Numbered from the stretch's first letter, positions 7,121-15,016 are shown. The stretch is DNA of 27,305 nt from SURF-58 sp041305085 (GCA_041305085.1 JBFYMA010000031.1:1-27305); one strand, 5' to 3'. Notes: generated by a model not told the origin, from the letters alone. A program made the numbers and translations.

Positions 7121-8335
7121 ATGAAAAAAACAAAACTTATTGGAATTGTAGGAATAATATTTCTGGCAATAATTGCAGTTTCACTTCCTGTGGACGCAGA
7201 ACTAACAACAAGCGATGCAGTGCTTACTGCAACAATAACACGATATGAGCCCCTGCCCGCAGAACCCGGAAATTTTGTAACAGTGTACATAAGACTTCAA
7301 AATATTGGGAATAAGGACGCCTCAAACACAGTTCTTGAAATAATTCCTCAGTTTCCCTTCAACATAGATGCATCATCTGCAAGGAAAAACATAGGAATAA
7401 TAGGCAGCCAAAGGGATTATGTTGCAGACTTCAGAGTAAGGGTGGATGATAATGCAATATCTGGGGTTAACAAACTCAAAACAAGATATACTACTAATGA
7501 AAAAACAGGCCTTTGGATTGAGCAGGAGCTGGACATAAGGGTTGAATCTGTCGGATCAGATATTCAGATAACATCTGTGAAAACAGAGCCTGAGGAGCTT
7601 GTTCCAGGACAGACAGGAAAGCTCAGGATAAGGATAAAGAACGAAGCTCCCACAACCATGAGGGACATAAGGCTTAGCCTGAACATTGACGACACAACAA
7701 CCACAACATATCCATTTATTCCTTTGGGAACCACAACCATTCAAAGGATAGGCAGCCTTACAAGCGGGGAAAGCTCTGAATTCCTCTATGAAATAAGGCC
7801 CTATCCAGATGCCGCATCGCAGCTTTACAAGGTTCCAATCACACTTACTTATACAGATAATCAGCAGAATGAATACACAAAGTCAGACCTTGTAGGAATA
7901 ATAGTAAACAGCAAGCCAGAACTAATGGTGAATATTGACGAAGTAAGAAGCGACGGCTCAGTTGTTTTTAAGGTTACCAACAAAGGTCTCACCAATGTGA
8001 AGTTCCTGACTTTATACCTTGAGGAATCTGAAAGCTATAAAGTTATCTCCCCTACAAACAGCTACTACATTGGAGAGCTGGAAAGCGATGATTATGACAC
8101 AACAGATTTCCAGATATCCTGCGAAAAACCTGATGCAGAAATTGTGACAAAGCTTGTATACAGAGATGCCAACAACAATGAGTATGATGAAATAAAAACT
8201 CTTAATGCACACAATCTTGTGCAGTGCAAAACCAATGGCAATGGAAATACAGGCACAGGGACAATTATAATAATCATTGTTGCTGTTCTGATTGTAGGAT
8301 TTATAGTTTACAGGATTGCAAAAAAGAAAAAATAA
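7121..8335 (+). CDS. Secreted COG1361-type (S-layer-like) protein with C-terminal membrane anchor
   Basis: A 404-residue protein with a signal peptide (MKKTK then a hydrophobic stretch, cleavage probably after VDA at ~26), two or three immunoglobulin-like beta domains (motifs such as VYIRLQNIGNKDASNTVLEI and VPGQTGKLRIRIKNEAP), and a C-terminal transmembrane segment (~378-398) followed by KKKK. It is therefore anchored with its bulk outside. COG1361 proteins in archaea commonly sit beside MacB-type permeases, where they probably take the extracytoplasmic partner role filled by MacA in bacteria (inference). The ATG follows AGAGGTAG, which overlaps the ATPase stop, so the two genes are tightly coupled. 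Confidence 0.85.
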   Translation: MKKTKLIGIVGIIFLAIIAVSLPVDAELTTSDAVLTATITRYEPLPAEPGNFVTVYIRLQNIGNKDASNTVLEIIPQFPFNIDASSARKNIGIIGSQRDYVADFRVRVDDNAISGVNKLKTRYTTNEKTGLWIEQELDIRVESVGSDIQITSVKTEPEELVPGQTGKLRIRIKNEAPTTMRDIRLSLNIDDTTTTTYPFIPLGTTTIQRIGSLTSGESSEFLYEIRPYPDAASQLYKVPITLTYTDNQQNEYTKSDLVGIIVNSKPELMVNIDEVRSDGSVVFKVTNKGLTNVKFLTLYLEESESYKVISPTNSYYIGELESDDYDTTDFQISCEKPDAEIVTKLVYRDANNNEYDEIKTLNAHNLVQCKTNGNGNTGTGTIIIIIVAVLIVGFIVYRIAKKKK

Positions 8336-8342
8336 GCAGAAC

Positions 8343-8360
8343 TTTTTTTAATTTTTTTCT
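8343..8360 (+). promoter_or_regulatory. T-rich tract with TATA-like element before the first permease gene
   Basis: TTTTTTTAATTTTTTTCT lies in the only sizeable gap (43 bases) of the ABC gene run. It could partly terminate the upstream message, and its AT core lies about 28 bases before the ATG at 8379, so it could also act as an internal leaderless promoter. The sequence alone does not decide. Confidence 0.35.
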
Positions 8361-8378
8361 TATACAAAACAAACAAAA

Positions 8379-9605
8379 ATGATTGCAGACTATTTCAAGC
8401 TTGCGTGGAAAAATCTGAGCCAGAGAAGAATGAGAAGCTGGCTTACAATGATTGGAATATTTATAGGAGTTGCAGCAATAGTTGCACTTATAAGCCTTGG
8501 CCAGGGACTGGAAAATGCAATCATCAAGCAGTTCAGCGTTGTAGGAACAGATGTCATAAGCGTACAAGCCCAGGGCTCTGGATTTGGGCCTCCTGGAACA
8601 GGAGTGGTTAATCCCTTAACAGGCAAGGATGTTCAAAACCTCGGAAGCATCGGAGGGGTAGATTCTGCAGTGGGGAGAATTATTGCCCAGGGAAAGCTGG
8701 AGTACAACAATAAGCTTTTGTTTGGGTTTGCCCAGAGCATTCCAGATGGCGAAAAAAGAAAAACAGTTGAAGAGGTTCTGAACCTGCAGGTTGAGAAGGG
8801 AAGGCTTCTTAAGGATGGGGATGGAAGAAGGATTGTTATAGGCGGCGATCTTGGAGATGATGACTTTGCAGAATATTTGGGCAAAAAAATGGATGTTGGC
8901 TCAAAAGTTCTTATACAGGACCAGGAGTTTGAGGTTGTTGGTGTTTTGAAAAAAAAAGGGAGCTTTATACTTGACCAGAGCCTTATAATGAACGAAGAGC
9001 AGGTAATTGAAACTTTTAATGTTCCAAAAGATGAATACTCATTTATAGGAGTAAGAGTCAAACAGATAGATGACATTCCAACAATAAAGCAGGAAATAGA
9101 AAAATATCTGCGAAGAGCCAGAAACGTTGACCTTGGAGAGGAGGACTTTACAGTCGAAACACCGGATAGCGCAATAAAGAATCTTAAGGATACACTGTTT
9201 GCAGTCCAGCTCTTCCTCTACATAATCGCAGGAATATCTGTTGTTGTTGGAGGAATAGGCATAACAAACACAATGTATACTGCAGTAATCGAAAGGACCA
9301 AAGAGATTGGAATAATGAAGGCCATAGGCGCAAGCAGAGGATCAATATTTGCAATATTCGCTGTGGAGTCAGGATTTTTGGGCATGGTTGGAGGAATCAT
9401 AGGAATAGCTATAGGCATGGGAATAGCTTCTCTCCTGGTAGCCATAGCACAGTCCAGCATAGGTCTTATAGAGGCAAGCTTTTCTCCATTGCTTATCTTT
9501 GGGGCGCTTGCTTTTTCATTCATAATAGGGATTATTGCAGGAGTGTTCCCTGCGCTGAGCGCTTCAAAGCTCCATCCTGTTGTGGCACTTAACTATACAA
9601 AATAA
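8379..9605 (+). CDS. MacB/FtsX-type ABC permease (first paralogue)
   Basis: A 408-residue type VII ABC permease. A first transmembrane helix (~22-45, after KNLSQRRMRSWLTMIGIFIG) is followed by a large extracytoplasmic MacB_PCD domain (~50-280), then three helices forming the FtsX fold. The coupling segment NTMYTAVIERTKEIGIMKAI and the following GAS.GSI are the family hallmark. It pairs with the ATPase at 6399 and probably forms a heterodimer with the second paralogue. Such machines usually move signals or lipophilic substrates across the envelope by mechanotransmission rather than through a central channel. Confidence 0.92.
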   Translation: MIADYFKLAWKNLSQRRMRSWLTMIGIFIGVAAIVALISLGQGLENAIIKQFSVVGTDVISVQAQGSGFGPPGTGVVNPLTGKDVQNLGSIGGVDSAVGRIIAQGKLEYNNKLLFGFAQSIPDGEKRKTVEEVLNLQVEKGRLLKDGDGRRIVIGGDLGDDDFAEYLGKKMDVGSKVLIQDQEFEVVGVLKKKGSFILDQSLIMNEEQVIETFNVPKDEYSFIGVRVKQIDDIPTIKQEIEKYLRRARNVDLGEEDFTVETPDSAIKNLKDTLFAVQLFLYIIAGISVVVGGIGITNTMYTAVIERTKEIGIMKAIGASRGSIFAIFAVESGFLGMVGGIIGIAIGMGIASLLVAIAQSSIGLIEASFSPLLIFGALAFSFIIGIIAGVFPALSASKLHPVVALNYTK

Positions 9606-9642
9606 TCCAATGAAAACCAGACAAAAACTCAAGGCATAAACA

Positions 9643-10860
9643 ATGAAAAAAGACCTTATAAAATATTCTTTCAACAACCTGTGGCAGAGAAAGCGAAGAA
9701 GCTTTCTTACAATACTTTCAGTATTTATTGGAATAATGGCAGTATTTGCACTGGTAAGCTTTGGCCAGGGAATCCAAAACTATGTTGACAATATTGCAAA
9801 AGAAATGGGTGCAGACAAAATAATTGTTCAGCCGCAGGGAGGGTTTGGAAACCCTGCAGCCAGCACTTTCAAGATGGAAGAAAAAGATCTTGACTTTATA
9901 AAAAAGTTCAATGGAATTGCTGATGCAGAGCCATCAATAATGAACGAGGTAATAGTGCAGAACGATCTGGACAGAAAAGGCAAAGTTGTCTTTGCCTCCA
10001 GCATTCCTGTGGAAACAGGAGGCGACCTTATGAAAGAAATCTTGACTGTGGATATAGCCTATGGCAGGGAGCTGAAAAAAGGGGACATTGACAAGATAGT
10101 TGTTGGCTTTGACTATACACAGGACAATAAGGTTTTCAAAAAAGGCATAAAGACTGGTGAAAAGATCTTTGTAAACCAAAAAAAAGTCGAAGTTGTGGGA
10201 GTTTATGCAAGCCTGGGCAATCCCCAGGATGACCAGAATATTTATTTTACAGAAGACGGAATAATCCAGACACTGAATGTTGAAAAGAAATATTCAACAA
10301 TAATTGCCAGGGCATCTCCAACAGAAGATCCAAGAGAGCTTGCAAAACAGCTTAAAGACAAGCTGAGAAGGTTTAAAGGAGAGGAAAAAGGAAAAGAGAC
10401 ATTTATTGTGCAGACTCTTCAGGACATGATAGAAAGCTTTTCAATAATTATAGATGTTATCAATGGAGTGCTTGTGATGATTGCACTCATATCTGTTGTT
10501 GTTGCTGCTGTAAACATTCTTAATACGATGTATACTGCAGTGCTGGAAAGAACAGGAGAAATTGGAATAATGAAGGCCATAGGCGCCCAAAACAGCAGCA
10601 TTCTTTTCATATTTGTTTTTGAGTCAGGATTCTTAGGATTTGTAGGGAGCCTTATGGGAATGGCGCTTGGCTATGGAATTGCAGAGCTTGGAGGGCTCAT
10701 TGCAGCAGGCTCCGGCTACTCAGGGCTTCAACCAGCCTATCCTGCATGGCTCGTCATTGGAGTGCTGGTCTTTGGATTTGCAATAGGCGCACTGTCAGGC
10801 CTTGCGCCTGCAATACAGGCCAGCAAACAAAAACCAGTTGAATCCTTGAGGTATGAGTAA
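9643..10860 (+). CDS. MacB/FtsX-type ABC permease (second paralogue)
   Basis: 405 residues, same architecture as the preceding gene: N-terminal helix after NNLWQRKRRSFLTILSVFIG, MacB_PCD domain, and three C-terminal helices with NTMYTAVLERTGEIGIMKAI. The shared coupling segment shows it arose by tandem duplication, but the extracytoplasmic domains have diverged (for example QAQGSGFGPPGTG in the first, QPQGGFGNPA here), which favours a heterodimer. It begins 37 bases after the first permease and is the last gene of the run; the convergent lipoprotein gene ends 68 bases downstream. Confidence 0.92.
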   Translation: MKKDLIKYSFNNLWQRKRRSFLTILSVFIGIMAVFALVSFGQGIQNYVDNIAKEMGADKIIVQPQGGFGNPAASTFKMEEKDLDFIKKFNGIADAEPSIMNEVIVQNDLDRKGKVVFASSIPVETGGDLMKEILTVDIAYGRELKKGDIDKIVVGFDYTQDNKVFKKGIKTGEKIFVNQKKVEVVGVYASLGNPQDDQNIYFTEDGIIQTLNVEKKYSTIIARASPTEDPRELAKQLKDKLRRFKGEEKGKETFIVQTLQDMIESFSIIIDVINGVLVMIALISVVVAAVNILNTMYTAVLERTGEIGIMKAIGAQNSSILFIFVFESGFLGFVGSLMGMALGYGIAELGGLIAAGSGYSGLQPAYPAWLVIGVLVFGFAIGALSGLAPAIQASKQKPVESLRYE

Positions 10861-10899
10861 AAAAACAAGCCCAATCAATCATACAGCAAACAGCAACAC

Positions 10900-10928
10900 A
10901 AAAAAATTAAAGAAAGAAAAGAAAAAAA
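10900..10928 (-). terminator. T-rich terminator of the GILT-like lipoprotein gene
   Basis: On the minus strand this segment, directly after the lipoprotein stop, reads as runs of T broken by single C or A (TTTTTTTCTTTTCTTTC...). Archaeal terminators have this form. Confidence 0.5.
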
Positions 10929-12524
10929 TCAGCAGCTGCCGCCGGCAGCAACACTTCCTGTATCTGCGCTCAGAACATTCTCACAGCCAGAAACATCGTT
11001 GTGGACACAAAAATTCTGCTTTATTGTTTCTGAATCAAGGCCGCTGAATACATACCTGTTGTTAACCAACCATGTTGGGCTTGCACCTATTCCCAGGCTT
11101 TGGGCAATCTTCATATCCTCCCTCAAAAGGCTTGCTCCTTCATCTCCAGTAAAGCAGGCTTCTACTTTTGCTATGTCAACTCCTGTTTCTTCAGCGCAAT
11201 CCTTCCAGTCCTTCCCCTTGACTCCTTTTGTGCTCCTGCAGTAAATGTAGTCAAACCACTGCTCAGGATTGTATTTGTTCACGCACAGCTGGACAATGTC
11301 TTCATCAACTTCATATGCTCCATGAAGACTTGAAAATCCGCTTGAAGTTTCGCCTGCGATGTAGTGAACTTCGAAGTCAATGCTTGCAAAGTTTTCTTTG
11401 ACCTCTTTAAGCGACTCCACAGCTTTTCTTCCATAAGGGCAGTCGCTCATTATAAATACCTGCAGATTTTCAGGCTTTTCCTGCCTGCATACGAGAGTGT
11501 CTTTGCATGTGTCGTCCTGGCAATCAATTTTTCCATTCCCTGTATCATCAATATTGTTGTCGCATATCTCTGCTGTTGGGTCAAACCTTGCGCCAATCCT
11601 TAAAGAGTAATAGCTTCCAACCTGCTCAAGATAAGGCTGTACGCTTGAGTAGTCCTCAGCTTTTTGTATAGAGTCATCAAAAAGCACTGCAGGAAGCACT
11701 GTCAGGCCCAGCGAATCAAAAAGGGATTTTCCCTGTGCATCATTATAGTCGAGCTCCTGGAGCACTATTCCTGGAAATACTGATTTGAGCTGTGCTCTGA
11801 GGCTTGTGACATCGCACTCATCGCACCTCTTATCATTTATTATCAGAGTATTTACTTTTGCAGGTTCAGGAATATTGCTGCAGGCTTCTGGTTTTTCAGA
11901 GAACTCGTTGCATATGGCCCTCAAAAAGTCTGTTGTTTTTCTTCCGCCAGCATAGGATTGCCCATTTAGGTATATTGTGGGGCTTGCGCTTGCACCCACA
12001 GATTCTGAAGCTTTTATTGAATCTGAAAGGAGTTGGGCTCCCTCTTCTCCTTCGTAGCAGGTTTTGATTTTTTCAACATCAAGCCCTTCCTGTTTTGCAC
12101 AGCTCTCCCAGTTTGAAGGAATGAGCTGGGCGTTTTTGTTCTGGCAGACAATCATGCCAAGGTATTTGTCTGGGTTGTATTTCATTGCACAGGCCTGAAC
12201 AATGTTTCCCTGGACTTCATTTTGACCGTGCAGGCTTGCAAACTGGCCGTTTCCCAAATCATTTGCAATAAAATTTATATTCAGCTCCAATGCGGGGCCC
12301 AGATCTTCTTTTACAGGAGCAATGGCATCCACTACCTGTGTTCCATAAGGGCACTGGCTCATCACATAAAAATCCATCTGCACAGCGTCTTTTACAGAAC
12401 TATCTGCAGAGCTGTCTGTATGTACTGAGTTGCCTGTAGGTGTTTGGGTGCATGCTGCAAGAAGAACCATCACTCCTACAACTGCTGCAAGTACTGCAAA
12501 ACTAAAAATTTTGTTTTTTTTCAT
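10929..12524 (-). CDS. Lipoprotein with two GILT-like thiol domains flanking a CxxC thioredoxin-like domain
   Basis: 531 residues. A signal peptide ends in the lipobox LLAAC (Cys25). Domain A (~48-215) and domain C (~354-510) are repeats: CPYG (58-61; 362-365), SLHG..EV, [IV]VQ.C, a Y/W..xI.C strand, W..CA, C[YF].G[DE]EGA, and a cis-Pro ASPT before the last strand. The HG.xE...xxxC order and the later Cys pattern match the gamma-interferon-inducible thiol reductase (GILT) fold. Between them is a shorter domain with CDEC (234-237) and a cis-Pro in TVLPAV, then a Cys/Asp-rich EICDNNIDDTGNGKIDCQDD metal-binding-type linker. The active sites are CxxG, not CxxC. It acts outside the membrane, probably in thiol exchange, with the divergent DsbA as likely partner. 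An SD (GAGGGAGA, 12530-12537) precedes the ATG. Confidence 0.85.
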   Translation of the reverse strand: MKKNKIFSFAVLAAVVGVMVLLAACTQTPTGNSVHTDSSADSSVKDAVQMDFYVMSQCPYGTQVVDAIAPVKEDLGPALELNINFIANDLGNGQFASLHGQNEVQGNIVQACAMKYNPDKYLGMIVCQNKNAQLIPSNWESCAKQEGLDVEKIKTCYEGEEGAQLLSDSIKASESVGASASPTIYLNGQSYAGGRKTTDFLRAICNEFSEKPEACSNIPEPAKVNTLIINDKRCDECDVTSLRAQLKSVFPGIVLQELDYNDAQGKSLFDSLGLTVLPAVLFDDSIQKAEDYSSVQPYLEQVGSYYSLRIGARFDPTAEICDNNIDDTGNGKIDCQDDTCKDTLVCRQEKPENLQVFIMSDCPYGRKAVESLKEVKENFASIDFEVHYIAGETSSGFSSLHGAYEVDEDIVQLCVNKYNPEQWFDYIYCRSTKGVKGKDWKDCAEETGVDIAKVEACFTGDEGASLLREDMKIAQSLGIGASPTWLVNNRYVFSGLDSETIKQNFCVHNDVSGCENVLSADTGSVAAGGSC

Positions 12525-12542
12525 AATATCTCCCTCTTAAAT

Positions 12543-12556
12543 GTTTTTTAAATACT
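12543..12556 (-). promoter_or_regulatory. TATA box of the GILT-like lipoprotein gene
   Basis: On the minus strand this reads AGTATTTAAAAAAC, centred about 26 bases before the ATG at 12524. A GAGGGAGA ribosome site lies between the box and the start, so transcription may begin slightly further upstream than the usual spacing. Confidence 0.5.
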
Positions 12557-12780
12557 GCCAAAATATGCTTGGGCTATGCCTGCCATACTTACTCTGCCCC
12601 TTGCTTATTTTTTCCAAATTAGTCTCCCCACCCTCAAATAGACTGATGGAAAGATAATTTTTCTAAAAGTCTTTTATGATATGTGCTTTTTCCCTGGAGT
12701 GAATTATTATTTATAAATATTGGGGTGAATTTCACAGTATTTTTCACTTAACACTGTTAAAAAAAACCAAAAGTTCACAA

Positions 12781-12790
12781 TTTTTATAAA
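12781..12790 (+). promoter_or_regulatory. Promoter and SD of the DsbA-like gene
   Basis: TTTTTATAAA would start transcription near 12811-12816, giving a leader of about 45 bases. The leader carries GGAGG at 12844-12848, nine bases before the ATG at 12858. An alternative TATA at 12710-12720 would give a much longer leader. Confidence 0.5.
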
Positions 12791-12857
12791 TGGTCAATTT
12801 TTCATTCTATCTCTATACTAAAAGAATAAAAAAAACTTTTTTTGGAGGAATGATATT

Positions 12858-13574
12858 ATGAGTGAAAGAAACCATGGTTCTTCATCAATGGCTGTTCCCA
12901 CAACTATCTTGGGAATACTTCTTGTTATTATGATAGTATTCCTTATCTCGATGAATGTCCAGATCACAAAGATCTCAAACTCTTTGTCAGGAAGCGCTGT
13001 AAAGGATAGCATTGCTGTTGCCTTAGAAAATAAAGGCTCACAGGAACAAAACAGCCAAAACATGAAAATAAATTCTGAAGAGCATGTCAAAGGCCAGAAG
13101 GATGCTCCTGTAACAATTGTTGAATATTCAGATTTCCAGTGCCCATTTTGCCAAAGCTTTTTTGAAAATGCATACAAAAAGATAATTACTGACTATGTTG
13201 ACACAGGAAAAGCAAAAATAATATTCAAGCAGTTCCCTCTTTATTTCCACCAAAACGCCCAAAAGGCTGCAGAAGCCTCTGAGTGCGCAGGGGAGCAGGG
13301 AAAGTTCTGGGAATACCATGACCTTTTGTTCAGCACAAAGCAGTTGGATGCTACAACGCTGAAAAAGGATGCAGTGACACTCGGGCTGGATGCAGATAAA
13401 TTCAATACCTGCCTTGACAGCGGGAAATATGCCCAAAAAATAAGGGATGACACTGCAGAAGGCCAGAGCAAGGGAGTCAGCGGAACACCCAGCTTTCTGA
13501 TAAACGGCAAAAAGGTTGTCGGGGCACAATCATATGATGTCTTCAAGGCTGAAATAGACGCAGCCCTTGCCTAA
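12858..13574 (+). CDS. Membrane-anchored DsbA-family thiol oxidoreductase (Thioredoxin_4)
   Basis: A 238-residue protein. Residues ~14-35 form one N-terminal transmembrane anchor, followed by a flexible Ser/Gln/Asn-rich linker (~40-75) and a DsbA-like domain with VEYSDFQCPFCQSFF (active-site CPFC, 95-98), KQFPLYFHQNAQKAAEA, WEYHDLLF, and the cis-Pro loop VSGTPSFLING (Pro211). The domain faces outward and probably forms or shuffles disulfides in secreted proteins. Extra Cys residues at 143 and 185 occur in this subfamily. It is divergent from the GILT-like lipoprotein. A strong SD fixes the start. Confidence 0.92.
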   Translation: MSERNHGSSSMAVPTTILGILLVIMIVFLISMNVQITKISNSLSGSAVKDSIAVALENKGSQEQNSQNMKINSEEHVKGQKDAPVTIVEYSDFQCPFCQSFFENAYKKIITDYVDTGKAKIIFKQFPLYFHQNAQKAAEASECAGEQGKFWEYHDLLFSTKQLDATTLKKDAVTLGLDADKFNTCLDSGKYAQKIRDDTAEGQSKGVSGTPSFLINGKKVVGAQSYDVFKAEIDAALA

Positions 13575-13583
13575 ACCGCAAGG

Positions 13584-13599
13584 ATTTTTTGTTTTTTTT
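13584..13599 (+). terminator. T-rich terminator of the DsbA-like gene
   Basis: Two T-runs (TTTTTTG then TTTTTTTT) start about ten bases after the TAA stop at 13574. No hairpin is evident. The next gene is convergent. Confidence 0.55.
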
Positions 13600-13658
13600 A
13601 GCAGTCTTTATCAAGCGTTTTTGTATTTTTTGGTTCCACAAGCTTTATGTTCTCGCTT

Positions 13659-14210
13659 TTATAGCTCAAGCCTGCTTATTCCGGTTGCATGGTGGAGTAT
13701 TCTTTCTGCTGATCCATCTCCAATTGCAATAAGAAGGTCTTTTGCTTTTAACCTGAAATTCTCTCCAGGGCTAAAAATCCATTTGTCACCCCTTTGGACT
13801 GCCAAAACCTTGGCTCTTGAATGGTTTTTTATATCCAGTTCCCCGAGTGTCCTTCCTGCAAAAAAAGAGGAAAATCCCAGCCTTTCCTCAATAATTCTGT
13901 TTGATGAGGATTTAAGCGCATTTTTTATCAGAAAAGGCATTTTTTCAAAGTCTGAAAGGTCTGAAAGAAACACAGAATTTGTTGCAATCTCTTTAATGTA
14001 AATCAGAAGCCTTGAAATATAAGGGGCATCATGAGATGAGGTTTTTGCAAGCTCTTTCTGCGCCTTTTCATAGACTTCCTTGAATTCTTCAAACAAAACC
14101 CTTACCTGTTTTGAAAACTCTTTTTCATGAAGAAACACTGCAGAATATGCAAGCTCCAGCATTAATTCGCTCAAATCCTTAAGCCTTGCGATGTTTCCTG
14201 CGTTATCCAA
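13659..14210 (-). CDS. PhoU-like / TrkA_C (RCK_C) regulatory protein
   Basis: About 183 residues. The N-terminal ~105 form a helical PhoU-like bundle (DLSELMLELAYSAVFLHEKE...), and the C-terminal ~70 a TrkA_C/RCK_C ligand-binding domain (RTLGELDIKNHSRAKVLAVQ, FRLKAKDLLIAIG). This combination occurs in archaea as a regulator of potassium channels or transporters, probably cytoplasmic and ligand-sensing; no channel gene is beside it here. The frame runs open to a TTG at 14240, but that codon sits only about 9 bases from the TATA box; a TTG at 14210 has GAGGTGAGG (14213-14221, minus strand) at the right distance and is the better start. Confidence 0.8.
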   Translation of the reverse strand: MDNAGNIARLKDLSELMLELAYSAVFLHEKEFSKQVRVLFEEFKEVYEKAQKELAKTSSHDAPYISRLLIYIKEIATNSVFLSDLSDFEKMPFLIKNALKSSSNRIIEERLGFSSFFAGRTLGELDIKNHSRAKVLAVQRGDKWIFSPGENFRLKAKDLLIAIGDGSAERILHHATGISRLEL

Positions 14211-14243
14211 TCCCTCACCTCTTTTCAGGAATAAGAGCAATTG

Positions 14244-14254
14244 TTATATAAATA
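14244..14254. promoter_or_regulatory. Shared TATA box for divergent genes
   Basis: TTATATAAATA is nearly symmetric. Read right to left it lies about 39 bases before the TTG at 14210, leaving room for a short leader with an SD. Read left to right it lies about 31 bases before the ATG at 14280, giving a leaderless or near-leaderless start. One element may serve both genes, or be used in one direction only. Confidence 0.45.
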
Positions 14255-14279
14255 GTTTTGGAAAAATGCCTGGCAGGAC

Positions 14280-14777
14280 ATGCAAAACTTTTTAAAATCA
14301 TTTTCCCAAAGGATGGCTATGACCAAAATATCAGGAATTGCCTATCTGCTAATAGGTGTGGCAGTAATTGCAATATCTCTTTTCAGCAACTACAGGACAA
14401 AAACCAATAGCATGTTAATATTTATTGTTATTGGAGCAGTTTTTTGCATAATAGGCATTGCCAAGATTGCCCTAAAAACTGTCAAAGCAAAAAACAAAGG
14501 CAAAATTCACCAAAAAAACACCAATCCATCCCACAATGTACAGCAAAGCTTGCAGGCAGGCCAGGGTATTCATAGCCACCAGCAGGTAAACCCCTATTCA
14601 ACGCATCATCAGCCTCAAAGCCAGCATCAGCACAGTGGAAATAACTCTCAGCACCATTATCCCCAACACAGCCAAAGCCACACGATGTTTCCCCAGCACA
14701 CAGTATGCAGGCAGTGTGGAGCAAGAAACAATCTGGGCTCAAACTTCTGCATGCGGTGCGGCTCTAGAATCAGGTGA
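14280..14777 (+). CDS. Two-helix membrane protein with His/Gln-rich linker and C-terminal zinc ribbon
   Basis: A 165-residue protein of unknown function. Two transmembrane helices (~18-37 and ~44-66) form a hairpin, followed by a basic stretch, then a low-complexity linker (~80-140) unusually rich in His, Gln, Ser and Pro, and a C-terminal zinc ribbon CRQCG...CMRCG (~143-163). The ribbon and linker probably face the cytoplasm. The His-rich segment could bind metal or simply be a flexible spacer. The zinc-ribbon-plus-membrane-hairpin layout is common in archaea without a fixed role. Confidence 0.75.
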   Translation: MQNFLKSFSQRMAMTKISGIAYLLIGVAVIAISLFSNYRTKTNSMLIFIVIGAVFCIIGIAKIALKTVKAKNKGKIHQKNTNPSHNVQQSLQAGQGIHSHQQVNPYSTHHQPQSQHQHSGNNSQHHYPQHSQSHTMFPQHTVCRQCGARNNLGSNFCMRCGSRIR

Positions 14778-14818
14778 GTTTTGATATAGAACAGATCAGA
14801 GCTCTGCGCTAAAAAACT

Positions 14819-14827
14819 TTTTAAATA
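14819..14827 (+). promoter_or_regulatory. TATA box of the secG-nac operon
   Basis: TTTTAAATA centred 26 bases before the secG ATG at 14849, the spacing of a leaderless archaeal transcript. Confidence 0.6.
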
Positions 14828-14848
14828 CCTCCCTGTTCCTTTAAAAAC

Positions 14849-15016
14849 ATGGCAAGAGACAGCAAAATAAGAATGCCCAGCAGCACAGCAGGCATTACCC
14901 AATACTTTGATGAGTTCAAAGGAAAGATTTCCCTGAAGCCCCAGGTTGTGATAGCAATTATAGTTATAGTTATAATTGTTGTTCTTGTGCTGAGGCAGAT
15001 GTTTGGTGGATTATAA
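14849..15016 (+). CDS. secG: Preprotein translocase subunit Sec61-beta / SecG
   Basis: A 55-residue single-helix protein. It opens with a short basic segment and the archaeal Sec61-beta signature MPSSTAGITQYFDE, then a short amphipathic part (FKGKISLKPQVV) and one C-terminal membrane helix (~33-50). It is the third subunit of the SecYEbeta protein-conducting channel. Its stop overlaps the nac start by one base (TAATG), so the secretion subunit and the ribosome-bound nascent chain factor are co-expressed, a sensible functional pair. It was found by reading the gap between larger genes. Confidence 0.88.
   Translation: MARDSKIRMPSSTAGITQYFDEFKGKISLKPQVVIAIIVIVIIVVLVLRQMFGGL

Larger units (their letters stand above)
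12525..12857. other. 333-base divergent intergenic region with two short palindromes
   Basis: It separates two divergent redox genes and codes for nothing I can support. Besides the minus-strand promoter it holds a TTTATAAATAT box at 12710-12720, the palindromes GTGAATTTCAC (12725-12735) and TTAACACTGTTAA (12748-12760), three copies of TTCAC (12731, 12743, 12774), and the plus-strand promoter near 12781-12790. The palindromes lie just upstream of that promoter, where a regulator could bind. The length is unusual for this gene-dense window. Confidence 0.5.

Noticed and set aside
10853..11047. Plus-strand 64-codon frame overlapping the second permease stop by ATGA
   Set aside because: The overlap looks like coupling, but the sequence becomes low-complexity Lys and then runs antisense to the lipoprotein C-terminus; no homology is apparent.
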